From contig JAFPZY010000024.1 of NCBI GenBank assembly GCA_017417025.1, positions 1-60,152 of the forward strand: DNA of 60,152 nucleotides. Direction: 5' to 3'. Every line of letters starts with the position of its first letter. The stretch's first letter is position 1. Under the pieces are notes generated by a model that was not told the DNA's origin, made no database searches, and saw nothing but the letters and a program-made list of their open reading frames with translations. This DNA comes from Paludibacteraceae bacterium (lineage in GTDB: Bacteria > Bacteroidota > Bacteroidia > Bacteroidales > Paludibacteraceae). Shown here piece by piece: positions 34,901 to 40,956 of the stretch. The position numbers and the translations under genes are program-made.

Positions 34901-37778
34901 ACCGCAACCCCATGACCTGTACTGGAGCCGCTCCAACGGACTGAAGTCGCTGACAGTGGGAGCCTTGTCGCAAGACAATGACCTTTACAACAAGCCGCGT
35001 CTGTTCGGCATAGGCATGGAGCGCGGCGCATACGAGTGCAGAGCAGTGATGCAGCGCGTGCTGTATGTGCAGCCGACCCTGCCTGCCTCGAGCGCGGGTG
35101 ACGGCTCGTCGTGGCAGTCGCCATTCGGACAAGGACAGCTGCAGACGGCGCTTGACGTAGCGGCGGTATATACCTACCTCAACCACGATGCCGACCGCGA
35201 GACGCGCAAGTCGTACGTGTTTGTGAAGGGCAGTTACGACAGCGAGGAGATGAGCAGCATAAGCGCCCGCGACGGCGTGCAGATATACGGCGGTCTGCCG
35301 GGCAACTTTATAGACACTGCCTACATAGACACGGAGACGAAGCAGTTCACCAATGCCGAGTGCCACCGCTATGTCAATTACGTGCGCTCCATAACCACCG
35401 GTCCGGCTTCGCCCTCCGCCACTCCGACGCGCATCAACTCGCTTGTAGTGCCCGGCAACAGCGACTACACTACCGGCTTCCTGCTTGACGGCTTCATCTT
35501 CACCAATCCCGGAGAGGAGCTGACGGCTTCGCCTCTTGTGCTTGACAACCTCCGCACCACAGTGCGCAACTGCATCTTCACCGGCAACAAGGTGACAGGT
35601 GCCCCTGTGGCAGACATACGCCGCGGACTGCTCTACAACTCGCTCTTCTACGGCGACACGGCCTCAACCGTGGTAAGGATAGGGGCCGGCGGCAGAGCTC
35701 TGAACAACACCATAGTGGCTTCAAGAGCAGGGGACACAGCCATAGACAAAGAAGAGGCGGAAACGGGTGCGCTGGAGAACAACATAGCCCTCAATGCGGC
35801 AGACTCGTCGATGGGCTGCTTCGCCACCTACCTGACGGACAGCAATGTCTATAGACTGCCCGCATATCTGACGCAGTACCCCGCATTGGGCTACCAGTTG
35901 CACGAGCGCAGCCGTCATATCAATGCAGGCACTGAGACACTGCCCGCCTTTGCGGACTACATAGGCGACGGAGCTGTGAACTTCACGCAGGACCGCGACC
36001 TGCTCGGCAACCCGCGCCGCATAGGCGGCAAGGTGGACAGAGGAGCCTTCGAGACATGGCGCGTAGAGCCGAAGCAGGCAGTGGAACTGACAGCACTGAC
36101 GAACCGCATAATGGACGATGCGGAGATAAGAATTGCCAGCGATGCGGAGAAGAACGCTTCGTTCACAAACAACTACGGCGGACACAAGTATCCGCACCAG
36201 GGTTCGGTGGTCTATCTGAGCGACAGCAGTGCGATGAGCATGGCTTATGCAGATGACAAAGATTTCCATGACTACAAGGGTAATCTCATCATACTGCGTC
36301 CCGGCTACATGCTGCTGAAAGAGGGTGCTTCTTTCTACGGCAACGGGCATGAGGTACGACTCAACTACGTTGCCGCCGAGAAGCGTTTTGTGAACCAGCG
36401 TTACTCCATGACAGCATGGCCATTCCGCTACAACGCCGCCGATGTGTTGTCAGCCACCTACGACTCTTCGACCGACAGCCTGCACCAGACACTCAATCCG
36501 GTGCCCTTCAGCACCTACCAGTACAGCGGTGCCGCGCGCTCGGCTAAAGACTATGTGTTCCGCACCGACAGCTCGTCGCTCTGGCTGCGCACCGACACCA
36601 CCAACCGCAGTGCCACCAAAGGTTATCTGATGGACTTCGGCTCGGCACAGGACACCTTGCTGCGCTTCACAGCCTTCGCCCCCGAACTCAGACAATACGT
36701 CTATACGGAGGACAACACCGACAAGACCGTCGTCCTCACGCAGTATGACCACCGTCAGGCGGGCAACGGGCAGGAGCTGGTGTTCACGCGTCAGGAGGAC
36801 ATGGGGTGGAACATGAACGGACTGCCGTGGCTGGTAAGCAGCTACCGCACCGACACCATATTGGAGGAGGGTAACTTCCTGAGGCAGATGTACATCCCGC
36901 ACGTGTTCTACCAGATGGACGGCGCAGGGGAGTACATAGGCAACGGCGGACAGGTATATACCTCGCGCTCGTGGGACAAAGGCTCGCGCATGTCGATGGG
37001 GACAGGCTTCCTTGTCCAGACCGCGACACAGAATACGGAGGAAGAGCTGATATTCCACCTGCCGTACTACGGCTTCAACGAGAAGCCCTCTCGGCCTATA
37101 CTGCGCATGGGCAACCGGCGCGGCGACGGCGACCGCGTACTGCTCATCCCGGACAGCACGACCGACAAGAGCATCAACTACAAGTACGGGCGCGACGGCA
37201 TCAAGTGGATGACCGACGCATCCGCCTCGCAGCTCTACCTGATAGACGACAATCAGTCGCGCATATCGCTGCTCGGCTCCGCGCCCACGGAGACCGACAT
37301 ACACCTCGGCGTGTCCATCCCCGCCGGCAGCGCGGCTCCGGCACGGCATGCCCCGAGCGAGGATACATACGCAGACCGCAACATCTACACCTTCAGTCTG
37401 CCCGAGCCTGACGCTTTCCGCGACTACAAGTACGTATGGCTCATCGACTACAAGAAGAACGACATAGTGAACCTGCTGCAGCGCGACTACAAGACCGAGA
37501 TAACAGCTGGCGAGCACACCAGCCGCTTTGCGGTGCGCATAGGCGGCTTCCCGCTTGAGGACAAGGACGGCGGCAGACGCTACCTCATCTTCACCGAGGG
37601 CGGCAACCTCTATGTGCGCGGACTGACGGAGGGCGACAAGCTGCAAGTGTATTCGCAGGATGGGCGGCTGCTCATCAACACCACTGCGACGGACAACGAG
37701 TTTGTGTCTCCGCTGATGCTCCACTCGGGCTATGTGGTGCGCGTGAACGACTACGTGCAGAAGGTGCTGAACCTGTAA
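22998..37778 (+). CDS. giant seven-module beta-helix surface protein with type IX-like C-terminus
   Basis: This single unbroken frame encodes 4926 residues. The ATG at 23010 is an alternative start. A hydrophobic export signal covers about residues 12-30. Seven modules begin near residues 43, 623, 1139, 2199, 2689, 3514 and 4020. They open with a strand such as ILYVTPDGAGKRDGSSW, include an LQ-x-A-I helix, and continue into Gly-rich parallel beta-helix turns (GGGVYM, GGGVYLDGGG, GGGIYIE, NNTA). Most close with a phrase like IGAYEY, RGAYECR or RGAFETW. Residues 4850-4926 (LYVRGLTEGDKLQVYSQDGR...YVQKVLNL) resemble a type IX secretion sorting domain. The gene follows the fimbrial lipoproteins by 5 bp, as type IX-secreted mfa5 ends the mfa operon of P. 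gingivalis. A fimbria-tip adhesin is the likeliest role, by inference. An AT-rich, CBM-like insertion lies in module 3. Confidence 0.8.
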   Translation: MTVYMKRGLKKHYLYILLLVLSAWFSCFDAQMSALQAQTDTIRYVRTSGKFNNDGKSWATSKNNLQEAINDLRDYLKANNLTSGSVYVAAGTYVPSESTESSGGSMLNTSFKIYSGIHVYGGFNPSFPEATPGDRVMVNGKRCADNWSRSAIGTTDANEIASQWDFKYKTILSGNHSTSDVSFSYDKVRGRFNTSFPANSYHVVWFATNGRFEVSNDSIAGHYKPLEHPASLNGCVISGGNASTRASAMREHTAYGGGVYMVANSELRGCTVEYCSATMRGGGVYLDGGGTVEFCYVHTCQSPGMGVVQGYGGGVCVDYDGQVGHSHITNCAARCGGGLAICHVPAEYPIKERIKEHTLPIDNAPISFYYPFAAACVINNNTASAEGGGIYLAEGGTINHCTVTANNCIGPDVTYYGRRHGRSGGIYIRDCGMLYNSVFWGNRCQTNNDIQFASVRQVKDTVQHKVFVYHCAFMNHDISDWTDVQKEMVFSLEKSNLPVQGTSSSYPCFFDPTVNPGNWDDKAYSDAGVFCDKKAKPETYPGPRIWHLSSYSALDQKGVQVVDAVQDVSQWIRHAHTDYGVVTNLFEPVSTLGALVRKPDAMTYALVAPQGTEGRQGTTPIPTLFIDPNRKGVFDSEGKFRAAEHEGNSWDLPIKDLGEAIQFFRQYLVDDDGSNHHYMIPALDAKGQATGEPTRYDYVQILVKEGTINTAGTGNYLNWNIRTASVRVESHMRLYGGYPSSLSGTATEGRNPRTYESRITSNVTSIGGERGYENNSAHVIAMVNVEHTIIDGFTLSDANTHNVELSGSAMAGGGVLINNQSTPQAKRIHMTGNKLRNCVITNCSSPKGAAVYVNGEFPNSEGYICYAELKMVNCVIRNNTADYENSKHQHNNHGIITANGRAYIEIEHCDIVNNVGYPFKADDKTTDTNQQIMCQHPEHNNHGFHGYIRVNNSIVFCNGEKPIDDRGELGAADSVMSVFPDGQDYVFGEYNMFDKDLRLQLRDPLQPHGFFNPDFAYNIPSDFLPENWQGTTFGSSLLTPLPSEKNNKAIFTRTDRNAPTYPSFINPSRNVGTSINGDRPLYGGIVSYAPLTTNPCVNAAGSQYPASENYDRTDNCVRNRGGAADIGAIECADLPVAGAILYVTPDGAGKRDGSSWNNAIAGNTVYLLSSVAGPDLADGDYIDATPTCDRVLDSEGNPVLTTDKKYNGGWGRVWYTDKRTGATSTTTVTTTWITEKNTYSGGPKAGQTEVVQDGTTPTESTNTIINKKGSQEGGFVAGYDFDPRYPYGEISGASRSFWRANPYHNGTDWNNAKDYADRAAFITACNANGWINNTRAERYVSGLQYAVEKASTANKTLHKDSIQVWVGAGTYTDYKGFVMRDSVTVLGGFPAGKFAAPAMSERQALMSDVVSIPKSKPAANFDAVDYETVLQISDVNPNPNVENRNDSLNSDAVKYWDDDYSRSETTDTRNYAYKTRKITNTYTYSAWEDDVTSTYIYGPTFNTGSNMNPRKDWTSPDSMLYCYGAQSAQYDYWNIRYPSTQTYYNVDINRQNNVSIKVYNYDDSTFIENKSSCWYRIGNGSLAGLSIYQTMRNVDVGTYKLTLDLNGGYRNTDGSTFDMTTPSNIFLHIRDAAGNELITPVLLKCCGTNSVTDNNKDRVRKAAFRKTVEFENLALGDVTISVEVLDGTKNTKSKNKDYGTDDGSDPYPIPCDYVWDNKKCNGTGNNWGTNNPNRREFFITNLKLTKVDPSRSSYARTNQDIVENDTVVDSPRATEVTSASVYTSQTHRVTLRKRVLTMPDVCVPTYGAGSVGDPADKNNGKLADALAHTDRVFGPTKALRTAATLTKEEDPHYVEYNEANWDGFTIRHGFLTDEAMAHGGGAGVNIYEGAHLKNCIVINNMSHCPRVKGGGLFCDGSTSTIEGCFVLNNQSTLSSTLTANQAQIFAGGMFMYEGTCFNSLFANNYSYGSSGGVGFCVGRFFNNTIAYNTATLVEGSISGGAISLATESNPNLFVANTIVFGNNGIAIRDRNAGVDKVNPFLYCYIQSAVAQPNNATLKNVTNWTPSATGNYGTGNTFLNGVAPSADNTPFAADFDENGNYVEGRAASLNDFRLRDDVPCVNKGTEDFAGEFYTALRHKNISDANIKKMYVYQTVLATELPQNDVAFAKRVQDCQIDIGAYEYNAAYAIRPDTTTHPGKAIFYVSFDSPGGDASARSPENAACRQKLQQVLDAAGRYKYALMTDDRYNHGATLVEGKTTVDPFVADEPNKYWTVEVRLEGDSTNATRSRDYAAYYTPTRSVKHGTAYYTDNTLDYSFIIPHGVQLKGGYTSDYYHYEDASGNPVAAGTTGARIVDERDPLTFRTVLSGQITSITGAEGNCFHVVTFTDDLFETNELKIGEGNQLAAFSALSDAEAHRAVVDGVFIEDGLANSPDEDDRMGAAAVVPSYAHISNCVVQNNEAKGQGGGLYLKPGALVSGTILRNNTADMGGGIYIEAPSNPDTLAHVFATTICENNANTTAGGMWFSNTYARVSSTVIWNNAANDFANVSGSFNRTDAESGYPFSFCGIESRRVDGQGNVELSPRETEGVRWDRQDPFNAILYYPIEMSSTLSRAGMTYSEWNKARSKYTTLDTIDIAGVHRTRWTVPHVERGFTWGEDTLVVKNNDFIEIGARALNKNFEINVDERYVMRRLYVMHTELLDPVAARTLQDNTKTDSISLMYKQLGSCMLNPFHRLGDAFDYIIAARKLNPAKYRNARFEVYVERGTFYPYHNPYGEQTEVRTNTFLIPEATTVVGGVNSQLPNHKYCQAGYEDKYTNTVVGNGNNVVIPGTGYVLDYATATDISRCDADHRPMSDYNLNSVIEPWEFERQTILSGNVVSGEDYTHVYHIITVHADSAYIGPQPYKYRTETPNANWRNGEKIFSNPIQMTDADHFYEECAASVAARAIILDGINITGGYANHIDSIDATHHPFTTKTYFRGGGVFVDGNWTKEFNDPENEDVPNVTDPAKYNIPLVVRNCQFSNNMAGNGGALYSNGSINVYSSHFMQNYSQGPMTKRDQKYIPWTAGGCIATNAYCGVVNTLFDNNEARRGLYPITVTGKEYIPDADARQGFGGVLSVAADSKMRVANCHFMSNKAVAYPSIYNFLTNDQYASADDKQFAFNSIFWGNEVFNVESIDKLKSEEAPSADQIDAFNTKYKASRAKVFHYDAEQMKTYERLFHEYDSLYTYYAANYDTFNVEVTDKLQELRLQADKMEGLYFCSYRKTFGPTGMRPTKEGYLMTKEEHEQRPFADPRGLPVKLKQNDNGDRVDDYSDLFTYVHGNNNVIINRLNNAADGPNFKQPSSVPGLEGYMQNADWLLGRMNLTTDMGWGHLKQKVSRAVSYYITKYTGSDKFDTPEKALEAARKVNPDADEDAVRPVYGLPNATFDGVTEQDEAALYNYLAKRSSLEELTTPRIPIGNQPYMEYTRSTDDSEEVGNMLRISTNPRLYATDVYIDQGVYEYQYVQLDIKGNEVDTMWVATKAKGRNQTGLTWETPTTDLQGAIDMLMSSHNNHDKYVCFLGDDEQHFAPASVFDNRRAFVITSNSLAPLLPDSAMTDYDYSVKSLTFLGGYSYDTKDKPRDPVAHPTVIEMPNAGNRSQLNQLFIIEDMTRKEVQINWMGEFTSRDSVVIPVTFDGLTFINPYSTEDAKADMSTDLGGLMNRKGGAAIYYRWQRQYANTGSVFMPDFSQTLHPDSAMVDGRKVTLPKLTISNCVFMDNGERTEDLSERSSAVRIDHGGGSSLIVNSLFHSNAGAPLYAPHYENMEGENDLYRTPNDVVVVNSTFALNDGHVRLESANSEVHNSLIWLDDLAHDTVTQLELNTDVWDKLDNRNKTGIEGRMTNNAVWGCFRSGDEIYHNDSLSTGNSDVFEGPCFVNPIVDAATAEQRRSRDFRLNPAVRTMNMADSTLYRNRVFFRQYPDSTSLTHHTPQPHDLYWSRSNGLKSLTVGALSQDNDLYNKPRLFGIGMERGAYECRAVMQRVLYVQPTLPASSAGDGSSWQSPFGQGQLQTALDVAAVYTYLNHDADRETRKSYVFVKGSYDSEEMSSISARDGVQIYGGLPGNFIDTAYIDTETKQFTNAECHRYVNYVRSITTGPASPSATPTRINSLVVPGNSDYTTGFLLDGFIFTNPGEELTASPLVLDNLRTTVRNCIFTGNKVTGAPVADIRRGLLYNSLFYGDTASTVVRIGAGGRALNNTIVASRAGDTAIDKEEAETGALENNIALNAADSSMGCFATYLTDSNVYRLPAYLTQYPALGYQLHERSRHINAGTETLPAFADYIGDGAVNFTQDRDLLGNPRRIGGKVDRGAFETWRVEPKQAVELTALTNRIMDDAEIRIASDAEKNASFTNNYGGHKYPHQGSVVYLSDSSAMSMAYADDKDFHDYKGNLIILRPGYMLLKEGASFYGNGHEVRLNYVAAEKRFVNQRYSMTAWPFRYNAADVLSATYDSSTDSLHQTLNPVPFSTYQYSGAARSAKDYVFRTDSSSLWLRTDTTNRSATKGYLMDFGSAQDTLLRFTAFAPELRQYVYTEDNTDKTVVLTQYDHRQAGNGQELVFTRQEDMGWNMNGLPWLVSSYRTDTILEEGNFLRQMYIPHVFYQMDGAGEYIGNGGQVYTSRSWDKGSRMSMGTGFLVQTATQNTEEELIFHLPYYGFNEKPSRPILRMGNRRGDGDRVLLIPDSTTDKSINYKYGRDGIKWMTDASASQLYLIDDNQSRISLLGSAPTETDIHLGVSIPAGSAAPARHAPSEDTYADRNIYTFSLPEPDAFRDYKYVWLIDYKKNDIVNLLQRDYKTEITAGEHTSRFAVRIGGFPLEDKDGGRRYLIFTEGGNLYVRGLTEGDKLQVYSQDGRLLINTTATDNEFVSPLMLHSGYVVRVNDYVQKVLNL

Positions 37779-37929
37779 CCCCACGGCCGATTGGGGGAAG
37801 GCTTGACATTCAAGCGCATATTGCATACTGCAGACCTGGCGGGCCTGCAGTATTTGTTGCGGCATTCAGGGGCGCGGAGCAGTGGCAGACGGCGGCTGGA
37901 GCGGGGTGAAGTCATAGTACTGTCGGCTG

Positions 37930-37984
37930 AATCACCTACTAATCACCTACTAATCACCTACTAATCACCTACTAATCACCTACT
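37930..37984. repeat. 11-bp tandem repeat, 5 perfect units
   Basis: aatcacctact is repeated five times without a mismatch. Perfect identity implies recent expansion or active homogenisation. Confidence 0.92.
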
Positions 37985-38029
37985 ATCAGCAGCCGGCATT
38001 CAGCGCAGTTGTACAGGCTGGAAGGTGGT

Positions 38030-38303
38030 AGAGTCAAGACGGGGGGGTGTAGAGTCAAGACTGGAGGGGCGTAGAGTCAAGATGGGAAAGTGAGAGAGCC
38101 AAGACGGGAGAGTGGGAGAGCCAAGACGGGAGGGGCATAGAGTTAAGATTGGAAAGTGGTAGAGTCAAGACGGGAGAGTGGGAGAGCCAAGACGGGAGAG
38201 TGGGAGAGTCAAGACGGGAGGGGTGTAGAGTCAAGACGGGAAAGTTGGAGAGCCAAGACGGGAGAGTGGGAGAGTCAAGATTGGATGGGGGTAGAGTACA
38301 GGC
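38030..38303. repeat. 22-bp tandem repeat, 13 units
   Basis: agagYcaaga occurs at 38030, 38051, 38073, 38095, 38117, 38139, 38161, 38183, 38205, 38227, 38249 and 38271, with a decayed copy at 38293. All spacings are 22 bp except the first (21). The typical unit starts agagccaagacgggagagtg. The unit is twice the 11-bp length of the other arrays, and it contains a G7 run at 38041-38047. Confidence 0.9.
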
Positions 38304-38367
38304 GGGGAGGTGACAGGGGGTATTAAGGAGTGCAAATAGGAATAATATGGATTTTGTGGAAAATAAA

Positions 38368-38399
38368 TTTGCATATCAGGAAAAAAAGCATTATCTTTG
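38368..38399 (+). promoter_or_regulatory. promoter of the DUF4301 gene
   Basis: TTTG (38368-38371), 20 bases, TATCTTTG (38392-38399). This excludes any start before about 38406 and supports the ATG at 38430. Confidence 0.85.
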
Positions 38400-38429
38400 C
38401 AGCGTTGTAACCAAACCTTGCATGTCGTT

Positions 38430-39800
38430 ATGTTCACAGAATCAGACATCCGCCAACTCGAATCGAGAGGCATCTCGTTGGAAAAAGCCGAAGAGCAGCT
38501 CCGTTTGCTGCAGACGGGCTTTCCTTCACTTGACATAGTGGCTCCCGCCTCCACCCGCAAAGGCATACGCCGTCTGGGTAGAGAGCAACAGGAGTATTAT
38601 GCTGCGCTGTGGCAGGAATATGTGTCGCAGAAGAGGCACAAAGTGGCCAAGTTCGTGCCCGCCAGCGGTGCGGCAACACGCATGTTCAAGGACCTGTTTG
38701 CCTATCTTGAGAACGGTGTGGAGACTCCCGCCATGAGCGAGTTCTTCGGTGGCCTTGAGCGCTTTGCCTTCTCTCCGCAGCTCGGCGGACGGCAGGGCAG
38801 GGAGGCCGTGGAACATCTGCTGCACGGCATGGGCTACGGTCATCTGCCCAAAGGTCTGCTGCTGTTCCACGCTTACAGGGACCGTCCGCGCACTCCGGCG
38901 ATGGAGCATCTGGCCGAAGGTGCGATGGTGCTGCGTGCGGGCAGAGAGTCAGCCGGCATGCCTGTGGCAGTGCACTTCACAGTCAGCCACGAGCACCTGC
39001 CGCTTTTCCGCCAGCACATAGCCGACAGCCTGCGCTATATGCAGACGAAGTTCGGCGTGACCTACGACATCAGTTTCTCGGAGCAGCTGCCAGAGACCGA
39101 CACCCTTGCCGCCAACCCCGACGGCACGCCCTTCCGCAACGAGGACGGGACACTGCTGTTCAGGCCCGGCGGTCATGGTGCGCTGATACGCAACCTCGGC
39201 GCGATGGACGCGGACATAGTGTTCGTGAAGAACATCGACAACGTGGTTCCCGACCGCCTGAAGGCCTCCACGGTGCGCTGGAAGCAGGTGCTGGCAGGGG
39301 TGCTTGTGGAGGAGCAGCAGCGAGTGTTCGGCATGCTGAACGACCCGTCGGTGGGGGAGGAGGAAAAACGCCGTCTGCGCCGCCCGATACGTGTGTGCGG
39401 CGTGGTGCGTAACACGGGCGAGCCCGGCGGCGGACCGTTTCTTGTCCGCGAGGAGGACGGTAGCGTGAGCTGCCAGATACTGGAGTCGTCGCAGATAGAG
39501 GACAAGAGCCTGATGTCTCGCTCCACGCACTTCAACCCCGTGGACCTTGTGTGCGCGCTGCGCGACAACGAGGGCAAGCCTTACCGCCTGACCGACTTCG
39601 TGGACCCGCAGACAGGGTTCATTTCGCACAAGTCGAAAGACGGGCGCGACCTGCTGGCTCTTGAGCTGCCAGGGCTGTGGAACGGCGCGATGGCGCGGTG
39701 GAACACCGTGTTTGTGGAAGTGCCTGTATCGACGTTCAACCCCGTGAAGACGGTGAACGACCTGCTCCGGCCGCAACACCAGCCTGCCAAAAGCCGCTGA
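38430..39800 (+). CDS. DUF4301 family protein
   Basis: The ATG at 38430 gives MFTESDIRQLESRGISLEKA, the typical N-terminus of the Bacteroidota DUF4301 family, and lies 30 bases after the promoter. The product is 456 residues. Conserved stretches include KFVPASGAATRMFKDL (about residues 75-90) and FRPGGHGALIRNLG (about 245-258). The glycine-rich signatures and the GGHGALI motif suggest a nucleotidyltransferase-like fold, but no reaction is established and I assign none. The CYTH-domain gene starts 4 bp after its stop, so the two probably form an operon. Confidence 0.85.
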   Translation: MFTESDIRQLESRGISLEKAEEQLRLLQTGFPSLDIVAPASTRKGIRRLGREQQEYYAALWQEYVSQKRHKVAKFVPASGAATRMFKDLFAYLENGVETPAMSEFFGGLERFAFSPQLGGRQGREAVEHLLHGMGYGHLPKGLLLFHAYRDRPRTPAMEHLAEGAMVLRAGRESAGMPVAVHFTVSHEHLPLFRQHIADSLRYMQTKFGVTYDISFSEQLPETDTLAANPDGTPFRNEDGTLLFRPGGHGALIRNLGAMDADIVFVKNIDNVVPDRLKASTVRWKQVLAGVLVEEQQRVFGMLNDPSVGEEEKRRLRRPIRVCGVVRNTGEPGGGPFLVREEDGSVSCQILESSQIEDKSLMSRSTHFNPVDLVCALRDNEGKPYRLTDFVDPQTGFISHKSKDGRDLLALELPGLWNGAMARWNTVFVEVPVSTFNPVKTVNDLLRPQHQPAKSR

Positions 39801-39803
39801 ACG

Positions 39804-40316
39804 ATGGACGGGATGGAGATAGAGCGCAAGTTTCTTGTGCGTGACGACAGTTACAAGGCTCTTGCCCGCGCGTCGGTGCGCATCTGCCAGGGTTATCTGG
39901 CTCTGAACGAGCGTTGCTCCGTGCGCGTCAGGCGCAAGGACGACAAGGCGTACATAACAGTGAAGTCGAAGGCCGTTCGCGGCTCTTTCTCGCGTTACGA
40001 GTTCGAGCAGGAGGTGCCTGTGAGCGAGGCTGAGCAGCTGCTTGCGCTGTGCATGCCGGGGAAGATAGAGAAGACACGCTGGCTTGTGCCTCTTGAGGGC
40101 GGCCTGACCTGCGAAGTGGACGAGTTTGACGGCCTGAACAAGGGTCTGGTGGTGGCTGAGATAGAATTGGAGTCGGAGCAGCAGGACTATCCGCGCCCGC
40201 CTTTTCTGGGGGAGGAGGTGACCTTTGACCGCCGTTACTTCAACTCTTATCTTGCCCAACGGCCGTTCTGCATGTGGGACAACACAACAGCAGAGGGGGA
40301 AAAAGAGGGAAATTGA
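39804..40316 (+). CDS. CYTH-domain phosphatase/tripolyphosphatase-like protein
   Basis: A 170-residue protein. The ExExK signature (E5, E7, K9 in MEIERKFLV) starts a CYTH beta-tunnel, followed by basic and acidic strands SVRVRRKDDKAYITVKSK, CEVDEFDG and VVAEIELES that line the triphosphate-binding tunnel. Small bacterial CYTH proteins of this type hydrolyse inorganic triphosphate or organic triphosphates with a divalent metal. The true start may be the ATG at 39813, which begins directly with MEIERK. It lies 4 bp downstream of the DUF4301 gene. The last residues are acidic and show no membrane segment, so it should be cytosolic. Confidence 0.88.
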   Translation: MDGMEIERKFLVRDDSYKALARASVRICQGYLALNERCSVRVRRKDDKAYITVKSKAVRGSFSRYEFEQEVPVSEAEQLLALCMPGKIEKTRWLVPLEGGLTCEVDEFDGLNKGLVVAEIELESEQQDYPRPPFLGEEVTFDRRYFNSYLAQRPFCMWDNTTAEGEKEGN

Positions 40317-40356
40317 CGCGGGTGCAGATAAAAAAACAACTTTTTTTGCCGTTATA

Positions 40357-40388
40357 TTTGCACGGTCGGAATATTTGTTGTACCTTTG
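40357..40388 (+). promoter_or_regulatory. promoter of tRNA-Leu (and possibly rpsU)
   Basis: TTTG (40357-40360), 20 bases, TACCTTTG (40381-40388), ending 26 bases before the mature tRNA 5' end. No second promoter is visible before rpsU. Confidence 0.8.
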
Positions 40389-40414
40389 CACGCTTTTTCG
40401 GCGGTAAGAGCAAT

Positions 40415-40496
40415 GCCCGGATGGCGGAATCGGTAGACGCGCTGGTCTCAAACACCAGTGGAGCAATCCGTGCCGGTTCGACCCCGGCTCCGGGTA
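40415..40496 (+). tRNA. tRNA-Leu (anticodon CAA)
   Basis: The acceptor arms GCCCGGA and TCCGGGT pair (first pair G-U) with discriminator A at 40496. The anticodon stem ctggt/accag closes the loop ctcaaac, giving anticodon CAA. A long variable arm (tggagcaatccgt region) marks a class II tRNA, and the T-arm has ggttcgacccc. The 3' CCA is not encoded. It reads UUG codons. Confidence 0.93.
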
Positions 40497-40689
40497 CGAG
40501 CGAATGGATAATTGACAATTGATATTTCATTGTGAGATGTTTTTGTCACTCTTCTGCGGACGCAGGAAAATGTCAATTATCAATTATAAAATGTCAATTA
40601 ACTAAAGGTCAGGCAACAGACTTAAACAGTTGCTATCACTCGGAACAGGCTGAATGCCCGGAGAGTAAAAGGAAAGGTGGTGTCATGCA

Positions 40690-40884
40690 ATGATTGTAGT
40701 ACCGGTGAAGGAAGGCGAGAATATAGAACGCGCCATTAAGAAATTCAAACGTAAATTCGACAAGACAGGAGTCATCAAAGAGCTTCGCAGCCGTCAGCAG
40801 TTCAACAAGCCGTCAGAGCTGAAGCGCAAAAAGATGATGCACGCTATCTACGTTCAGCAGATGCATGCGCATGACGAGATGTAA
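40690..40884 (+). CDS. rpsU: 30S ribosomal protein S21
   Basis: A 64-residue basic protein, MIVVPVKEGENIERAIKKFK at the start and RSRQQFNKPSELKRKKMMHA in the second half, of typical S21 length and pattern. S21 assists base-pairing of the 16S 3' end with mRNA. The ATG at 40690 has aaaggaaaggtgg about 10-20 bases upstream; an earlier out-of-frame ATG at 40684 lies very close. A bidirectional terminator follows at 40905. The C-terminal MMHAIYVQQMHAHDEM is Met/His-rich and differs from the usual KLQ-type end of Bacteroides S21. Confidence 0.95.
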   Translation: MIVVPVKEGENIERAIKKFKRKFDKTGVIKELRSRQQFNKPSELKRKKMMHAIYVQQMHAHDEM

Positions 40885-40904
40885 TCTTCCGCCTTGCACA
40901 AAAC

Positions 40905-40937
40905 AAAAGAAGCTTGACTGAAAGTCAAGCCTCTTTT
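40905..40937. terminator. bidirectional terminator between rpsU and kbl
   Basis: gcttgact-gaa-agtcaagc is a perfect 8-bp stem with a T-run on the right (ctctttttg) and an A-run on the left (aaaacaaaagaa), so it can terminate both the rightward rpsU and the leftward kbl transcripts. Confidence 0.85.
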
Positions 40938-40956
40938 TGTTATGCAGAGCAGAGTT

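Larger units (their letters stand above)
37779..38367. other. non-coding spacer dominated by tandem repeats
   Basis: No gene is supported. After a GC-rich stretch following the giant gene (an inverted repeat around ctgcagacctgg..ggcctgcag, 37829-37853, could act as terminator) come the 11-bp array (37930-37984) and the 22-bp array (38030-38303), then the next promoter at 38368. Confidence 0.6.

Noticed and set aside
36450-37865. Antisense open frame (about 471 codons) opposite the end of the giant gene
   Set aside because: A shadow of GC-rich coding sequence; low-complexity composition and no start signals.
38030-38303. Possible CRISPR array of 13 units
   Set aside because: Units are contiguous with no unique spacers; it is a simple 22-bp tandem repeat.
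38949-40466. Antisense open frame across the DUF4301 and CYTH genes and part of the tRNA
   Set aside because: It crosses a tRNA and two well-supported genes on the other strand.
40500-40600. aattgacaattgat / tcaattatcaattat repeats after tRNA-Leu as a terminator or attachment site
   Set aside because: Imperfect and AT-rich without a defined stem; such sequences are common filler in Bacteroidota spacers, and no integrase or second tRNA end was found.
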